Origin: Epiperipatus broadwayi
Lineage: Eukaryota; Onychophora; Udeonychophora; Euonychophora; Peripatidae
NCBI GenBank assembly: GCA_028023455.1
Contig: JAQFVV010000455.1
Coordinates: 1 to 64,000 of the forward strand
Direction: 5' to 3'
DNA length: 64,000 nucleotides
Below, piece by piece: positions 22,590-34,624 of the stretch (its first letter is position 1; each line of letters begins with the position of its first letter). The notes below the pieces were generated by a model that saw only the letters and a program-made list of their open reading frames with translations, was not told the origin of the DNA and searched no databases. A program made the position numbers and the translations under genes.

Positions 22590-24125
22590 ATGGCAGGTCA
22601 GAAAGGACACAGTCAGTAAAACATGATGGGAAGAGTGGACAGAGTAAGGGAAGCAAACATTCGAATTAGTGATTATTTACATTCTGTTTTTCAAGATTGT
22701 ATTAAAGTTTCAGTGAGCCATAGTTCCAGTAAAATAGCTTTGAATTCTAAGATCAGCATTATTACTGTTGTCAAACTTTTCAAAATCCAAATGGATAACA
22801 GCATAGAAAAAAAGGAAAGTGAAGATGTTGATGCCAGCATCTCAGTGAAAGAAGAAAACATGGAACAAATTTCAGAAGTCACTGTAAAGGATCCCTTTAC
22901 ACTCATCGATGACATGAAACCAGCCCAAGTATTTCCAGAAGATAAAAATGTGATTGCAATGCTCCAGAGTATGATGAGGATGATCCAAATTAGCGAGGAG
23001 TCAAGCTGAATGATGGCAGAGAGAACTCTACAACAAATGAAAGAACTATGCCAGAGGACAGAGATGAAGAAGGATAAGTGGGAACAATCTACAAAAATGA
23101 TTAAAGATGGTGAAGAACTACCTCCACAAATAGAATCTCAAGAAGAAATAACCGGAATTGTAATTTCACCTAAAGAAGAAACAAAACCAGCAAGAGATAC
23201 GGAGAATATTGTTGAATTAAACCAAGTTAAAGAGACTTTAGAACTTCCAGCCAAAGATATTTTAAAAGAATCACCAGTTGAATATCCAATTACTGATGAA
23301 GCAAAACATGAAAGTGTTAAAAAGGAAGAAATTGAAATTACAAAGGATCTTATTGAAGTTGTCAGTTCACCTTCAGGAAAACTTCTAATTGTGGAATATA
23401 TCTCTAAAATTGCAAAAGAAGAAGCAGTAGATACAGAAGCTGAGACTGCAATAGTATCAAATACCATAACAGAATTTAAAATGGATGCAAAGACTGCTTA
23501 TGAGTTGCAAGCCGATTTAATAAAATCTAAAATTGATTTAAAAATTGTGAAAGAGTCTAAAATCAAGGTTGAGATCATGGAAGAATCTAAAATTAATGAT
23601 GTAAATATTGATGATTGTAATATTAAGATGGAGATACCAAAAAAAGTAAAAATCTATTCAGAGACTACAATAAATGCTGAAATCAATACAGAAAACATGG
23701 AAAAGATGAAACCTGATGTAGAAATCATTGCAGAACCTCTTGAACAACAAAAAATAGTTGAGAACATTGAGAAGTCTATAGATATGGAAGTAAATGAAAA
23801 AGAATACAAAATAAATATATTAGAAAATAAACCTACCTCACAAATTCCCAAAATAAATGATAATGTAATAGGAAATTCAAATAAAAATGAAATTCCATTA
23901 GAAACATTGAAAGATGATGTTGCAAAAGATAATATACCAGAATTAAATAGTAATTTGGAAACAATTGAAAAAAGAGAGATACTGCTTTCAGAAATAATCA
24001 GGAAAATAGCACACAATATGACAAAAGGTCGAGATAAATATGATAAACAGCAGAGCACGATAGAAGAGAAAAAACACAAAGATAAACATTGCAAACATAA
24101 AAATAGTGCCTTCAGCTTAAACTGA
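22590..24125 (+). pseudogene. Lys/Glu-rich open frame with one in-frame TGA, unknown function
   Basis: One frame runs from 22623 to 24125 and is interrupted only by TGA at 23007-23009, with Met codons directly after it; 128 codons lie before and 371 after. In the same frame an earlier ATG at 22590 opens 9 codons (MAGQKGHSQ) and stops at TAA 22617. Codons 1-60 are mixed ('REANIRISDYLHSVFQDC', 'KVSVSHSSSK'). The rest is acidic/basic low-complexity with repeated 'ESKI(K/N)' and 'INxE' modules and a basic tail ('KHKDKHCKHKN'). No catalytic motif, signal peptide or membrane segment. Such a long open frame in AT-rich DNA is unlikely by chance, so it is a recently broken gene, a retrocopy or a terminal exon; 'tttcag' at 22438-22443 and 'acacag' at 22607-22612 are possible acceptors. 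No family is recognised. Confidence 0.5.
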
Positions 24126-24129
24126 TGAT

Positions 24130-24630
24130 GGAATAAGCAAAGAAATTTTTAATAAACAAAAAGAGACTTTTAATGCATGCCATTTAAAACCATACTATGA
24201 AATACCTCCAGATCCAGGGAAAGTTTAAATTATTTTCAAAATGTGAGACCCTTTGTGTATGACCCCATATAATTGAAATACATATTGATTACGTTGCTGG
24301 ATTGTTGATATATAAATCTTATCTAATGACTATTATCTAATAGTAACTAAATGAAGTAAGAAGATTAAATTAGTAGAATGAGGAAGATAAGAAATAATTA
24401 CTAAGAAAATAAATTGTTTAATAACATGATAGTTTAAGAATTGTAGTTTAAGACTTGTAATTTCACCAGAGTAATAAATTTAGAAGAAACTAAAGGCTTG
24501 CAGAACTCAATACAGTTACCATTCCAATAATAATATAATAAACCTTGGTCAGCAAACCCTTGGTCAGCCTCTATTGTCACTGGACATGCAAGTAAAAAGT
24601 TTTTTTTTGTTGTTTTTTTTCCAACTCGAG
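24130..24630. other. Putative 3' flank of the Lys/Glu-rich frame
   Basis: AT-rich. AATAAA near 24151 lies just after the stop codon and could serve as a polyadenylation signal. Nothing else is supported. Confidence 0.35.
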
Positions 24631-24635
24631 GGATA

Positions 24636-27600
24636 TGAAGCTGGAAATATAGTACATATTTCTGCTTCACCTAGTGCCAATGTCATCAGCACTAGTCTGG
24701 GTTTGAACCCAATCCTTATTAACTGACACCCATCTCATATTAGGTGGTAGTATATTTATAATTATTATAATCTTTTGATTAATTTGTATTTTATGATTAA
24801 CTAACCTTTTTATATTAGTTTATTTATTTTATATTTGTAAAAATGTATATTGTGTTTATTTTATCAAATTGAATTGAATCCTAGATATCTATAAAATGTT
24901 ACAAATATTTCAAATTCTTTATTAAAATTCATTTTCTTCAATAAATCAGTTGATAACATTTTATATTTATCTTTTAATCAATGTACACTTGAGAATCAAT
25001 TATTTAACCCTTTCAATGATTATTATTTAATTGGCTGAATGAGTTAAAAATCAAAACTTGTAATTGGACAACTCACAACTTTAACAAAATCTATTGTTAA
25101 AATAGATCACTTTTAATAATATAAATACGTTAGTTTCGTTTGTAAAAAGTATATTACTGAATTGTCAGATTACGAAAGCAAACTAAAGTCTTTTCAAAAA
25201 TAAAATTTGATTTATAATTTAAAAAATATTCAATTGTGGTGAAATAAAAGTAACCGCTATTCAACCAACCAAAAAAGATTGCTGACGCAATCTTTGCTGA
25301 CGCAATCTTTTTTTTTTTCACTTTAACGTTACGATCAATATGTAGCAATAAATAAATAATTCTTGGTAATATCTTAACTATTTTTCTAAAATAATTTGAT
25401 TTTTAGTATTATTTTATCAATAATAATTTGTAATTCAATTCAAATATTGTTTAAAATGTTGTAAACATTCGTTTATCATTTTCGTAATAAAAATCAAAAC
25501 GAACGTAACTTTTACTTTTTGGCAGCCATTTCCCTTTCTGACAGAAGTGGGACAGCCAATAAGATTCAAGAAAAGTTGGTGAGGAGGCGGTGCTTTGGTT
25601 TTTTTGACATATATGGTCATTTTTATTGATTTTTTTACTTGTAAAATAACTCTGAAGAGAGCACCATCTTACAGAACTTTTGATTTTCTTTCGAATGACA
25701 TATAATATGTATACGTGGGATAAAAAGTAGCCGATTTAGAGTGACGTCAAATCTTTTCATTTTTAGACGAGTCATGCATTCAATAGATTAAACAATGTAA
25801 TATTTTTAAGAAATATTTTGTAAAAGTTTATACCAAATATGTTTGAAAGTCATTGTACCAAATTTTTCTGAATAAAATCTACATTTTGTTAATCTAAACC
25901 ATAATTAAATAGATTTTGTTAGTACAATGACTGACAAACTTAATATGCTTGTTGTTGTTGTTTTTTTAATTAGCAAATCAACCCTTGGGGCATGTTCATG
26001 CAGAGTTAGAGATTTTCCCTCCAAAGTGGCACCAACCTCACAGAACTGCTGAGAGCAGTTACAATTGGTGGAGGTCAGTGTAGATTTAATCCTTTAGATA
26101 AGACCAGAGCACATAAATATTGGAAAATTTGATTAGGGATTATTGTTTGAGTTTACAAGACATCATGCCTAAAAGAATGGCTGGCTAAAAGATCGACCGT
26201 GCTTCCCAGAGCTCTGTCTCACCAGCTCATAAATGCCATCCAGTGCTGTCAACATCTAGCTGTAGCCTGTCTGTGTCAAGTAAACCTGCTAATACTCTGA
26301 TTGTAACTGCCTCTGTCAAGCCGTGAAACATCTTCTAATAGGTATATTATTATAATCTCCAATTTGCTGCAAGCCACTGATTTTATTTCACTTGTTTAAA
26401 TCAATATTAATTTATATATTTTATATATCTGTGTAATGTTTATATGGCTTGGTTTAAAATGCGTCTTTTAATTTTATTCAATTTAAAATATCAATTCTTA
26501 TAAAATTTTACATTATTTTGATGCGGCAAATTAAATTAATTTTTGTCGGTTTGTTTAGATTATTTGACTTACTGAAATGGCCAACTACAAAATTCAATGA
26601 GCTATTAAATTTAAATCCTCCCCCTGTTATTTTTTTTTAATTTAAAAATCATTACAAGAAGTCTTTCTTCCATAAATTAATTAATAGAAAGCTCATTTAG
26701 TTTTGTACCTCATATATATATTTATTTGAATGATTGAAATTATTTTAAAAGTATCTTACTATTACCTCCAATTTAAAATAGCCCTGTAATTATTTCTGAA
26801 AGAATAAATAATTTTAGTGAATCAATTAAGTAAAATTTATCATAGAATTTTATCAGTATATATATATTTCATACATATATTTTACTTGTCAGAAAATATT
26901 AAAATTATGATTTACAATTTATTAGTTTGATATTTAATGCCCGTCTATGTTAATTAAAGACAAGTCCTATTTTGTAATCTTCCGTGATGAGTGGGGAAAA
27001 CAATTTTATATTTTAGTTTTAATTCTTGCCTTTAATTTTTGTAATATAATTTACTATTCATTCATTAATGACCTAACATTTCTGGGACTTTACATTATAT
27101 CAGGGAGCCAATGATTTTAATCAGGATTTATTATTTTGTTAATGATACACTATCTATCTATATACATCTAAGGCATTGTGTATTTATAGTTACAACCATT
27201 TCTTTTTATTGTTATTCTTGCTTTGCTACAAACCTCTTAGGACCTTTGGAAATTTAACTGACCAGTCCAATCTTTCACACTCCCCCAAAGTAGACATAGT
27301 TCATACCAAGGGATCCATTTTCGGGCATTGCCATTTAAAATATGTGTTTAGGAAGTCCAGCACATCAAAAATATTTTATTATTATTCAGAGACATGCTTT
27401 GGCTAGAGGGCCAACATTTCTCTTATCTACCTGTACATATCAGGAATTTCTTTTAGCAAAGCCACCTCATTTATTTTGTTGTAATCTATAATAGCATACT
27501 GTCTTCTTCATCATTTTATATCTTTATTTAGCAAACCTGAAATGCTCTCTGCCATGATGGCACATCCTTTACAAACAAATTTTGTAATTATTTAAATCTG

Positions 27601-28332
27601 ACTGTATAATTGTCAATTATTTATTTAAGAACTATTTTGCTTCCCACACTCATTATATACAAATGATTTTAAATGTAATAGTGTTTTAAATGCCCATCTT
27701 TCATATTTTGTAATATATATATAAAACAAATTTATTTGTAATATCTTATTTTATTGCTGATTGGTTTTTGGCCGGCCAATTAACAAACTTTTACATTGTT
27801 TGTCAAAGCCACATCAAAACGAATTAAAGAAAATAACCAAGTTGCATAAACAAAGACTACTTATTTTGTACTAAATTCTTTAATATTTTCCTATAATATT
27901 GTCATTTAAATAAGCTTAGTTTGTCATCACTCCCTCTCTCTAAGGTTAATTACTCTATTTATTTAAATATTTCTTTGATTTAAATTCACTTCTTTGTAAT
28001 GTTGCCATAAAGAATTATCATTATTACGGTTCAAACCATTAGTAATTGATCGGATCATATCTGTACCGTTCTGCAATCGTCAGAATCCATTAAAACCCAT
28101 TATTATTTTGAGTCTCTATGTGAACCATGACCTCCAGCTGGGATGGAATAAAACCAAGCACTGCTAGTGTCATCACAAACATTATCCATTAGTCAGAGAG
28201 GCAATAGTTTAGGTAAATAGGTTAGGATTCATCCTTGTACCTAACATTTGTATCTTGTGCAAGGTTGGATTCAAGGTACTTTTGCTTAGATTATTGGTCT
28301 TGTTGAATGAATACACGATTTTGACCGGCACA
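24636..28332 (+). repeat. Duplicated non-coding unit, copy 2
   Basis: Full copy from 'tgaagctggaaatatag' to 'ttgaccggcaca', in the same orientation as copy 1 about 9.4 kb upstream. Removing the 780-bp insertion at 25008-25787 leaves about 2.9 kb. No reverse transcriptase, transposase or other domain was found in either orientation. The unit starts TG and ends CA, but no duplicated flank was found. It may be a non-autonomous element of unknown class or a local segmental duplication. Confidence 0.9.
25008..25787. mobile_element. 780-bp TTAA-flanked insertion, piggyBac-type non-autonomous element
   Basis: The empty site is visible in copy 1 (15575: 'tatttaaacaatg'). In copy 2 the same site reads 'tatttaa' then 'ccctttcaatg', and after 780 bp 'cattcaataga' then 'ttaaacaatg', so TTAA is duplicated exactly (25004-25007 and 25788-25791). 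The left terminus begins CCCTTT, as many piggyBac-type elements do. The right terminus matches its complement at 7 of 11 positions. An internal tandem 15-bp duplication 'tttgctgacgcaatc' lies near 25280-25310. No transposase is encoded, so it would have been moved in trans. Confidence 0.75.
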
Positions 28333-28334
28333 AT

Positions 28335-28535
28335 ATATATTCAATTGACCATTAGTAAGAGTGGATTCCCATTCTTGTCATTAAAAGGTGAGAAGGTTGC
28401 CTTGACAGCAATGAGAAATATTGACTACTATCTTTATTGTAAATGGTTAGGTGATTACTGGGGAGGTTTTTAATTACATAATTATTCCATTTAGCTTTAA
28501 TATTATTTAAATAATTTTGCTATAGTATTATATAG
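28335..28535 (+). repeat. MITE family F2 fragment
   Basis: It directly abuts the right edge of duplication copy 2. It is the reverse complement of 11925-12080 for about 150 bp and continues into 'ccatttagctttaa(t/g)attattt', which matches the inner right arm of the 14.6-kb hairpin. This joins the three F2 members into one family. Confidence 0.75.
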
Positions 28536-28568
28536 TATTATATGTACATATAGTATTATATGTGGGGT

Positions 28569-28930
28569 TCAGATTGACCTTGGGTTAACATGGGTGTGAC
28601 AAGAATCTCGGCCTTAGGGTGGCCTTCGAGCATTTCATCATCAGATTTTCAATTGGATGGACAGTTGAAGAGTTGGAGTGTGTAGTAGATTGGAGCCAGT
28701 CCATTAAAGTATGAAGATTGTCTATCTTAATAAATATCTGAGCACTTATAGTATATATGTGTGGGAGATGATAATCTGGACCAACTGATGATTGCTGGTT
28801 TAGCATGAAATACGTATATTGGTGATTATTTATCTTTTCAGCATATATGTGCTTGAGTGTATCAGTGTTATTAGATAGAGTGGAGAGTGGTGGGTCATGT
28901 GAAAGTCTGTGCTCATATACCCTATATTAT
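28569..28930 (+). repeat. Foldback family F1, single-arm copy
   Basis: Long match to 38290-38642, from 'aacatgggtgtgacaa' through 'gatgataatctggaccaac' to 'ctcatataccctata'. The opposite arm is missing. Confidence 0.85.
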
Positions 28931-29362
28931 AGCATTTTATAATAATGATTACTAAATTTATTAATTATTTAGTAATTACAAAAAAGTGAACGTTGTAATA
29001 GATATTTTATATTACAATTAAATTATTCTGATGTTGATTATTTTCAAATATTAGGTGTTTTCACAGATTAGCAAACAAAACTATATAGTTTACAAGTTTT
29101 GAATTTTTAACAGGTATTAAATAAAACCAATATATGCATGTGTCCACATGGGTGTCTGGCAATACCTATTATTCCAGTTATTAATACTTTCATTAATTAT
29201 TCAGAGCAACAATATTTAATTTTAATATTATATAAATAAAATGTTATATATATATAATGTGTTCAAACATAAGAGCACTTTAATATAAGAATACTTCAAT
29301 TAATAATTTTAATTATCTTTTTATCACAAACCAAGTTGTTGTTGTTGTTGTTCTTGTTGTTG

Positions 29363-29394
<32 letters not shown>

Positions 29395-30960
29395 CTGATC
29401 AGTCTTATATTATAAGCAAGTATTTTAAAAAAAGAAACATTAATTAACTTCTTTTAAAATCTTCTTCAAAGTTTTTTCTCCTTAACTTTTGTTTTCTCTA
29501 TTTGCAAATTTTATGAATATTTTTTATTATTTCAAATTCATTTGTACTTCTTCACTAATTTTTGGTACCTTGTACAATTTTATTCAAAAGTTATTTATCT
29601 CCAGTTATTATAAGAAGTTTTTATTTTTATTTTTTTAAAAAAAAAAACAAATTGAAGTGGAGGAATAGATTTTTTTTTTCTTTCTTTGGCAATATATTCA
29701 AATAACATGCATAGTTTATATGTATTTTTTTTAATAGTTGAGTTTTTTTATCTGTATTTCTATACTATAAAAAATGGGTCTCATGTATGAACAGTATATA
29801 TACAAGTTACAATAGATTTCTTTTCACCATGTTTATGTGTATGTACATATCATAACTCAGCTTTATATATTCATGAACTGAAGACAGGCCATAAAATATT
29901 ATTTGACAATGCAGAAGTTATCTTTTATATGTAAAAAAAATGAATTGAATAAAAGAGTAAAAGAAACTTTGATGATAAAACTTTTTAAATCTGAGGTTAT
30001 CAACATCATGAGAGTATCCTTTGATGTTAAAGGAAGTTGTTGTTTTTTTAAGTGAATGATGGAAAAACTATTTTGTTTTGTATATATATATATGGTATGT
30101 TTAGTTGACTTTCACTTGATAATGTTTATTTGTTGATAGATAAAACCATGCTTGTGGAAGGTTTTTTTTGTTTTTGGCTAGTATTTTTCTATTATACAAA
30201 TTTTTATTATATATATAAAGTAGCTTATGTATAGAATGTAACATTGGATTCTCTCAAGGTTAGGCTATCTTCTTTTATAAATTACCAATGTAACATTTTT
30301 TAGTTATCATCTGGATAAGACAAATGTTAGCAGTCCTCAAATCAGTTCAGATTCCAGATGGTCTGAACATCAGGTGAAGTCAGTACTGTATATTATACAG
30401 ATGATGAGATATAAGATTTCACAGATAAATCATCTTGTTTTATTTCTTTGTGATTCAAACTCAAGACTAGCAGCAATATTGCCCTTTGTTTAACACTAAC
30501 ATTGGACAGTAATCCCAGTTAAACCAAGTCCATTATTTATATTATATGTTATAGAATTTATAAATAGGGAATCAAGTAAGACTTTGCATTCTTAAATTGC
30601 TAGAAAAAAAAAAAAAAAACCAAGATTATGGCTAAATAATAATTGTTTCGTTTTTAAGTTACATACATCAACACAAAAATAGTTTAATTTAAAAATGCTT
30701 TCTTAATCCATTAAATAAAAATATCTTACCATTATTTTTTGATTGCATTTGTATCCTGGTTCAGACTTATGAAATAGAACCTTTATACATATTTCTTAAA
30801 AATAATTTGTAAAAATTAAAATAAATAAATAAAAAATATTTAAAGAGTATCGCTTTGTGCTTTATTATGAAAAGTGTATTTTTATAATGAATGCTTTTAT
30901 GTTTATGAAAGACGATGTATATTTCTTGTCCTTTTAATTGCTTAAGGTTATATTTATTTA
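28931..30960. other. AT-rich intergenic DNA with a (GTT)n(ATT)n tract
   Basis: A microsatellite of GTT then ATT units lies at about 29331-29392. Otherwise low-complexity T-rich sequence with no supported gene. Confidence 0.5.
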
Positions 30961-30989
30961 ACTATATGTAACAATTCTATTTTTACTTT

Positions 30990-31090
30990 TTTTTTTTTCA
31001 TGTGTCAAAGCATCGGCCGGGAAACGAACCCGGGAGAACTGCTTGTAAGGCGGCTGTGCTGACCATTCGACCACCAACGCTTGACAACTG
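30990..31090 (-). mobile_element. Short tRNA-Val-like retroposon (SINE-like), copy 2
   Basis: The minus strand holds a 71-nt tRNA-like fold at 31080-31010: acceptor 'gcgttgg' pairs with 'ccgatgc' (with G-U pairs), the A box is 'tggtcgaatgg', the anticodon loop 'cttacaa' contains TAC (valine), and the T-arm 'ccgggttcgtttcccgg' has a perfect 5-bp stem. The D stem is weak and the B box has T for the usual A. After the fold come 'tttgacacatga' and an A run. A 12-bp duplication 'tatttttacttt' flanks it at 30978-30989 and 31091-31102. The tail and duplication mark it as retroposed rather than a working tRNA gene. Confidence 0.8.
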
Positions 31091-31102
31091 TATTTTTACT
31101 TT

Positions 31103-34100
31103 ATCGGTTTTATGCAACAATTTAGTATTATATTTATTGAGAGTTTAGAATTATTTCTTCTCTTGTATATGTGATATATGTTATCTGACCATTGTACGTT
31201 TCTAAATTATATGAATTTTTTTTCTACCTTGATGATTTGGAAACTCTCATTGATCTGCTCTCTCATTGCTACTATTAAAGTAATTTACATATTTTATAAG
31301 GAGATAGAGAGTCACTCAGTTTATGAGTATTATTTAAAATAAAATCTCGAGTAACTTAAATATTGATTAATTATTTTCTACTTTTCATTTTAAACTTGAA
31401 TTATATAGGCATATGGCACTATGTTGTACATCATGAGATTAACCTGTTCAAATATATTTATAGTTCCTTCACACATACATTCATTCTGTTTTCAAGGAAC
31501 TAAACTGATATTTCAATTAGGAATTATCATTCAACCGAAAAAGTGATCACGTACTTCACTATCTTAAACTCAGAGATAAAAAAAAACAAAAACATTAAAT
31601 TTGTACTGTTGATAAGCAGTTCATCCATATGTATTTATATATAAATAATCATATAATAGTTACAGTTATAACAACTAAACATCTGGCATGGACATTAGAC
31701 ATTTGCACTGTTCGATTCCTTTTAAGCTCAAAGAAAATCGACGGGTCTTCTGTCAGTCCAAACTCTTTTCTGCAGCCATATAATATTGTACTGGTATAAA
31801 TATACACATGCTTCCACAAGACCAGTAAAATATTTTGGAAAAACTGGGTTCAAATTAAATAATCCATTTAAAAAAGCGTAAAAAATTAGCAAAAAAATAT
31901 ATTGTTTGCAGTTTGTTTAATTAACTTTGTTAGATATATTAAATCGTGTTTTGACATATGTCTTGGGTATGCTATTTATGTCTAAGTGCTTATTTTATAA
32001 TTGAACGTATTTGTTAATTAAATATGTTATTATAATAAAAAAAAATCTTTTCTTTGAGTTGATAGAATTGTTAAAATCATTCCTGACTTAATTGGCGACA
32101 TATATTGCATTTTATTAGCTGTGACTGAAACGTAAGCATTTTATCAAAACTAAATTAATAAATTTAATTGTTTGGTTTCTCTTACAGAGCCTAAATTAAA
32201 GCATTTTATAAAGAATTATCGATGTGTTTTAATATAATAAGAATCTAAAAATCTAATTACTTATTTCCGTAACTCGTCAGCTCGTCTTTTTTTAAAAAAA
32301 AACACCATCCACTTCAGAATAACACATAATTAGGTTTGATTATATAATCTATTATGTGTTGCTATGACTCTATTAAATATGTCTCTATTTTTTGTCTGTT
32401 ATCAATAAATACATTTTACGTTTTAGGAAATTGAAATTAATGAACTACACTCCATAAAATTAACACTATTATACAGTCTCAGTTTTTATGGATGTTGCGA
32501 TGTCTAGTTTATCACCAACTACCATTAAAATTAAATTCCGTAGACGAAACACAAAAGAACATTTTTATAAATTAAATCTTATTAATAGCAAATTATATAC
32601 AAGTATTAACATATATATAAAAAATAATTTGAAGTTCGTAATATATGAAACACAACGTATGAAAACATAGGCAATACATTTTGGTCTTTCCAGGCAGATA
32701 CAGAGAGAGTCAAATTTAAAGAATGTAAAATATTAACTTATATAAATGAAACACACAGGCTTATTATATACCTGTGTTTATATATGTAATATATAGTATA
32801 TATAAGCATATAGATGAATGTGTAATTTATTTACATCCCTTATATATAATTTCTCGAATGAATAATATTGCTTTGGATGCTAATAATATTATGAATTAAT
32901 GATAAAATAATGTACAATTCCGAAAAAGTTTATATTTCCAAATATTGTTCGTAGCTCTTGTAGAAGTTTAAGAACATTGAAGTAGGTTTTAAACCATTCT
33001 GTTTTTTTAAGGACTTTGTACTTCTTGATTTCAAAAACGATAAAACAATGAGCAAGCCACGTGGTTCTAAAAGTATGATTTAAAGGGGTGAAAAAACAAT
33101 ATTTTTCTTAAGCAATAACTTGAGACTAATAATGCCAATGGAATACAGAAAGGCTTAAGGGTGAGAAGTATGAATAGATTTGAAAGATGTGTAGCATATT
33201 TTTTGTACGATTATTACACAAAACACAAGTGGGAGCAAGATTTAATTAACTTTTTTAATACTTCAGAAAATCCATCTATTCTTAGTTAATTAAATTGAGG
33301 TTTGTATGTACCAGACACTCCGATTTTACTAGCATTAAATCTTTTAATTACTTTTATTAAACAATTTGATTTTTCCCCCAAAAATTTAATTGATTGTTAA
33401 TAGTTGTCAGCTCAAAAGTTATAGAAGTTCATGGAATAAACTCCTGATAAGCAAACTAAAACAAAAAAAAAATATGTTTGATCAATTAATAATAAAACTA
33501 AGTGTTAATTTTAGTGGTTTGTGCTTGAACATGACTTGATCTTCTGAATAAATGGGTTACAATAAAAAATAAATGCTCAGATTTAAAGATATATTTGTAT
33601 CAAACAACATAAAGGATATAAAAATCAGTTGTTCATTTAATCATGTATGAATAAGTATTTTAAAAATACCATTTACTGCTGGATGCTAATGGTGACAACA
33701 ATGATATTGTCATCAGCAACTTGTAAACATAACATTCTTTAAAGTTTCTAGTTCAATTGAAAGTGTACAATAGTAGTAGAATATAACACCATAAGCTAAA
33801 GGTTCCGGATTGAATCTCAAACTGCCATTCGTGATCCTAAAATCACATCGGGATTTTTCCCAAGCGATTAATCATTTGATTATTTTAACTCTCCTTAAAC
33901 AATTGTTTTTAAAAACAACTTCTTGCATCAGATAGGGAATGATATTTTGAAAAATATGGTTTTGGTGCTTAACAATTTATAAATTTGACTCATTTTGATT
34001 TTGTTTTTAACTTATATCAGTGTTTTGGTTTTACATAAACAATTTTTAAAACTAGATTTTTCTCTAGAAAGATTACAAATAAATGAGAATCCCCATTTAA

Positions 34101-34470
34101 AGACAATCTGAAAATAATTTAACAACTCATTTATGTTACCACAAAAGGTAATATGATGTATTTCAAAAAAATTAAACGTACAAAATACTGTAAATGGTAA
34201 TAGAGAATACCCTATTTTTATATCCACCTAACAAAAATAAGGCAAGCTTTATAAGTAGTTTTATCTTTATTCTGTTTCTCATAATAAATTGAACAGAAAC
34301 TATTTAAATGCTTTTTTGTATGCCATATAGTTTTGACTTACAAAAGGGCTTAAAATTTGGAAACTTTTAACCTTTAGGATTCTGAATGTGTATGTATCCC
34401 TACCACCAACATTTCAACCATTATTAGTCCAGTTTAGAACGAAACTCTAAGTTTAGTCCAGTTTTACTAA
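31103..34470. other. AT-rich intergenic DNA, nothing recognised
   Basis: No gene, RNA or strong repeat could be supported. Short open frames (for example near 32488 and 34012) have no domain and AT-driven composition. Confidence 0.5.
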
Positions 34471-34474
34471 TCTA

Positions 34475-34620
34475 GTCTCTCTTTTTAACAACACGTTAAC
34501 AAACTTCCTTATTTCATCCATCAAAATAAGATGTGATTTTTTTTTCTGGAACTTTTACAAACTCTTAGAATACAATTTAAGACTTTAATTTTATCTTTTT
34601 ACTTTTGACCAAAAAACTCT
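34475..34620 (-). pseudogene. RTE-like LINE 3' fragment, heavily decayed
   Basis: The plus strand reads 'acttccttatttcatccat', 'aagatgtgatttttttttctgg' and 'caaactcttagaatac'. These parallel 14780-14880, where the same strings encode the RTE C-terminus on the minus strand. Reading frame lost. Confidence 0.55.
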
Positions 34621-34624
34621 ACAT

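Noticed and set aside
27176-27406. 76-codon frame within duplication copy 2
   Set aside because: The equivalent frame in copy 1 is broken by small indels, so there is no sign of coding constraint.
24636-28332. Interpreting the duplicated unit as a long LTR (starts TG, ends CA)
   Set aside because: No duplicated flank, primer-binding site, polypurine tract or internal coding region was found, and 2.9 kb would be unusually long.
31010-31080. Functional tRNA-Val gene
   Set aside because: D stem is poor, the B box is altered, and the unit has an A tail and flanking target duplication, so it is retroposed.
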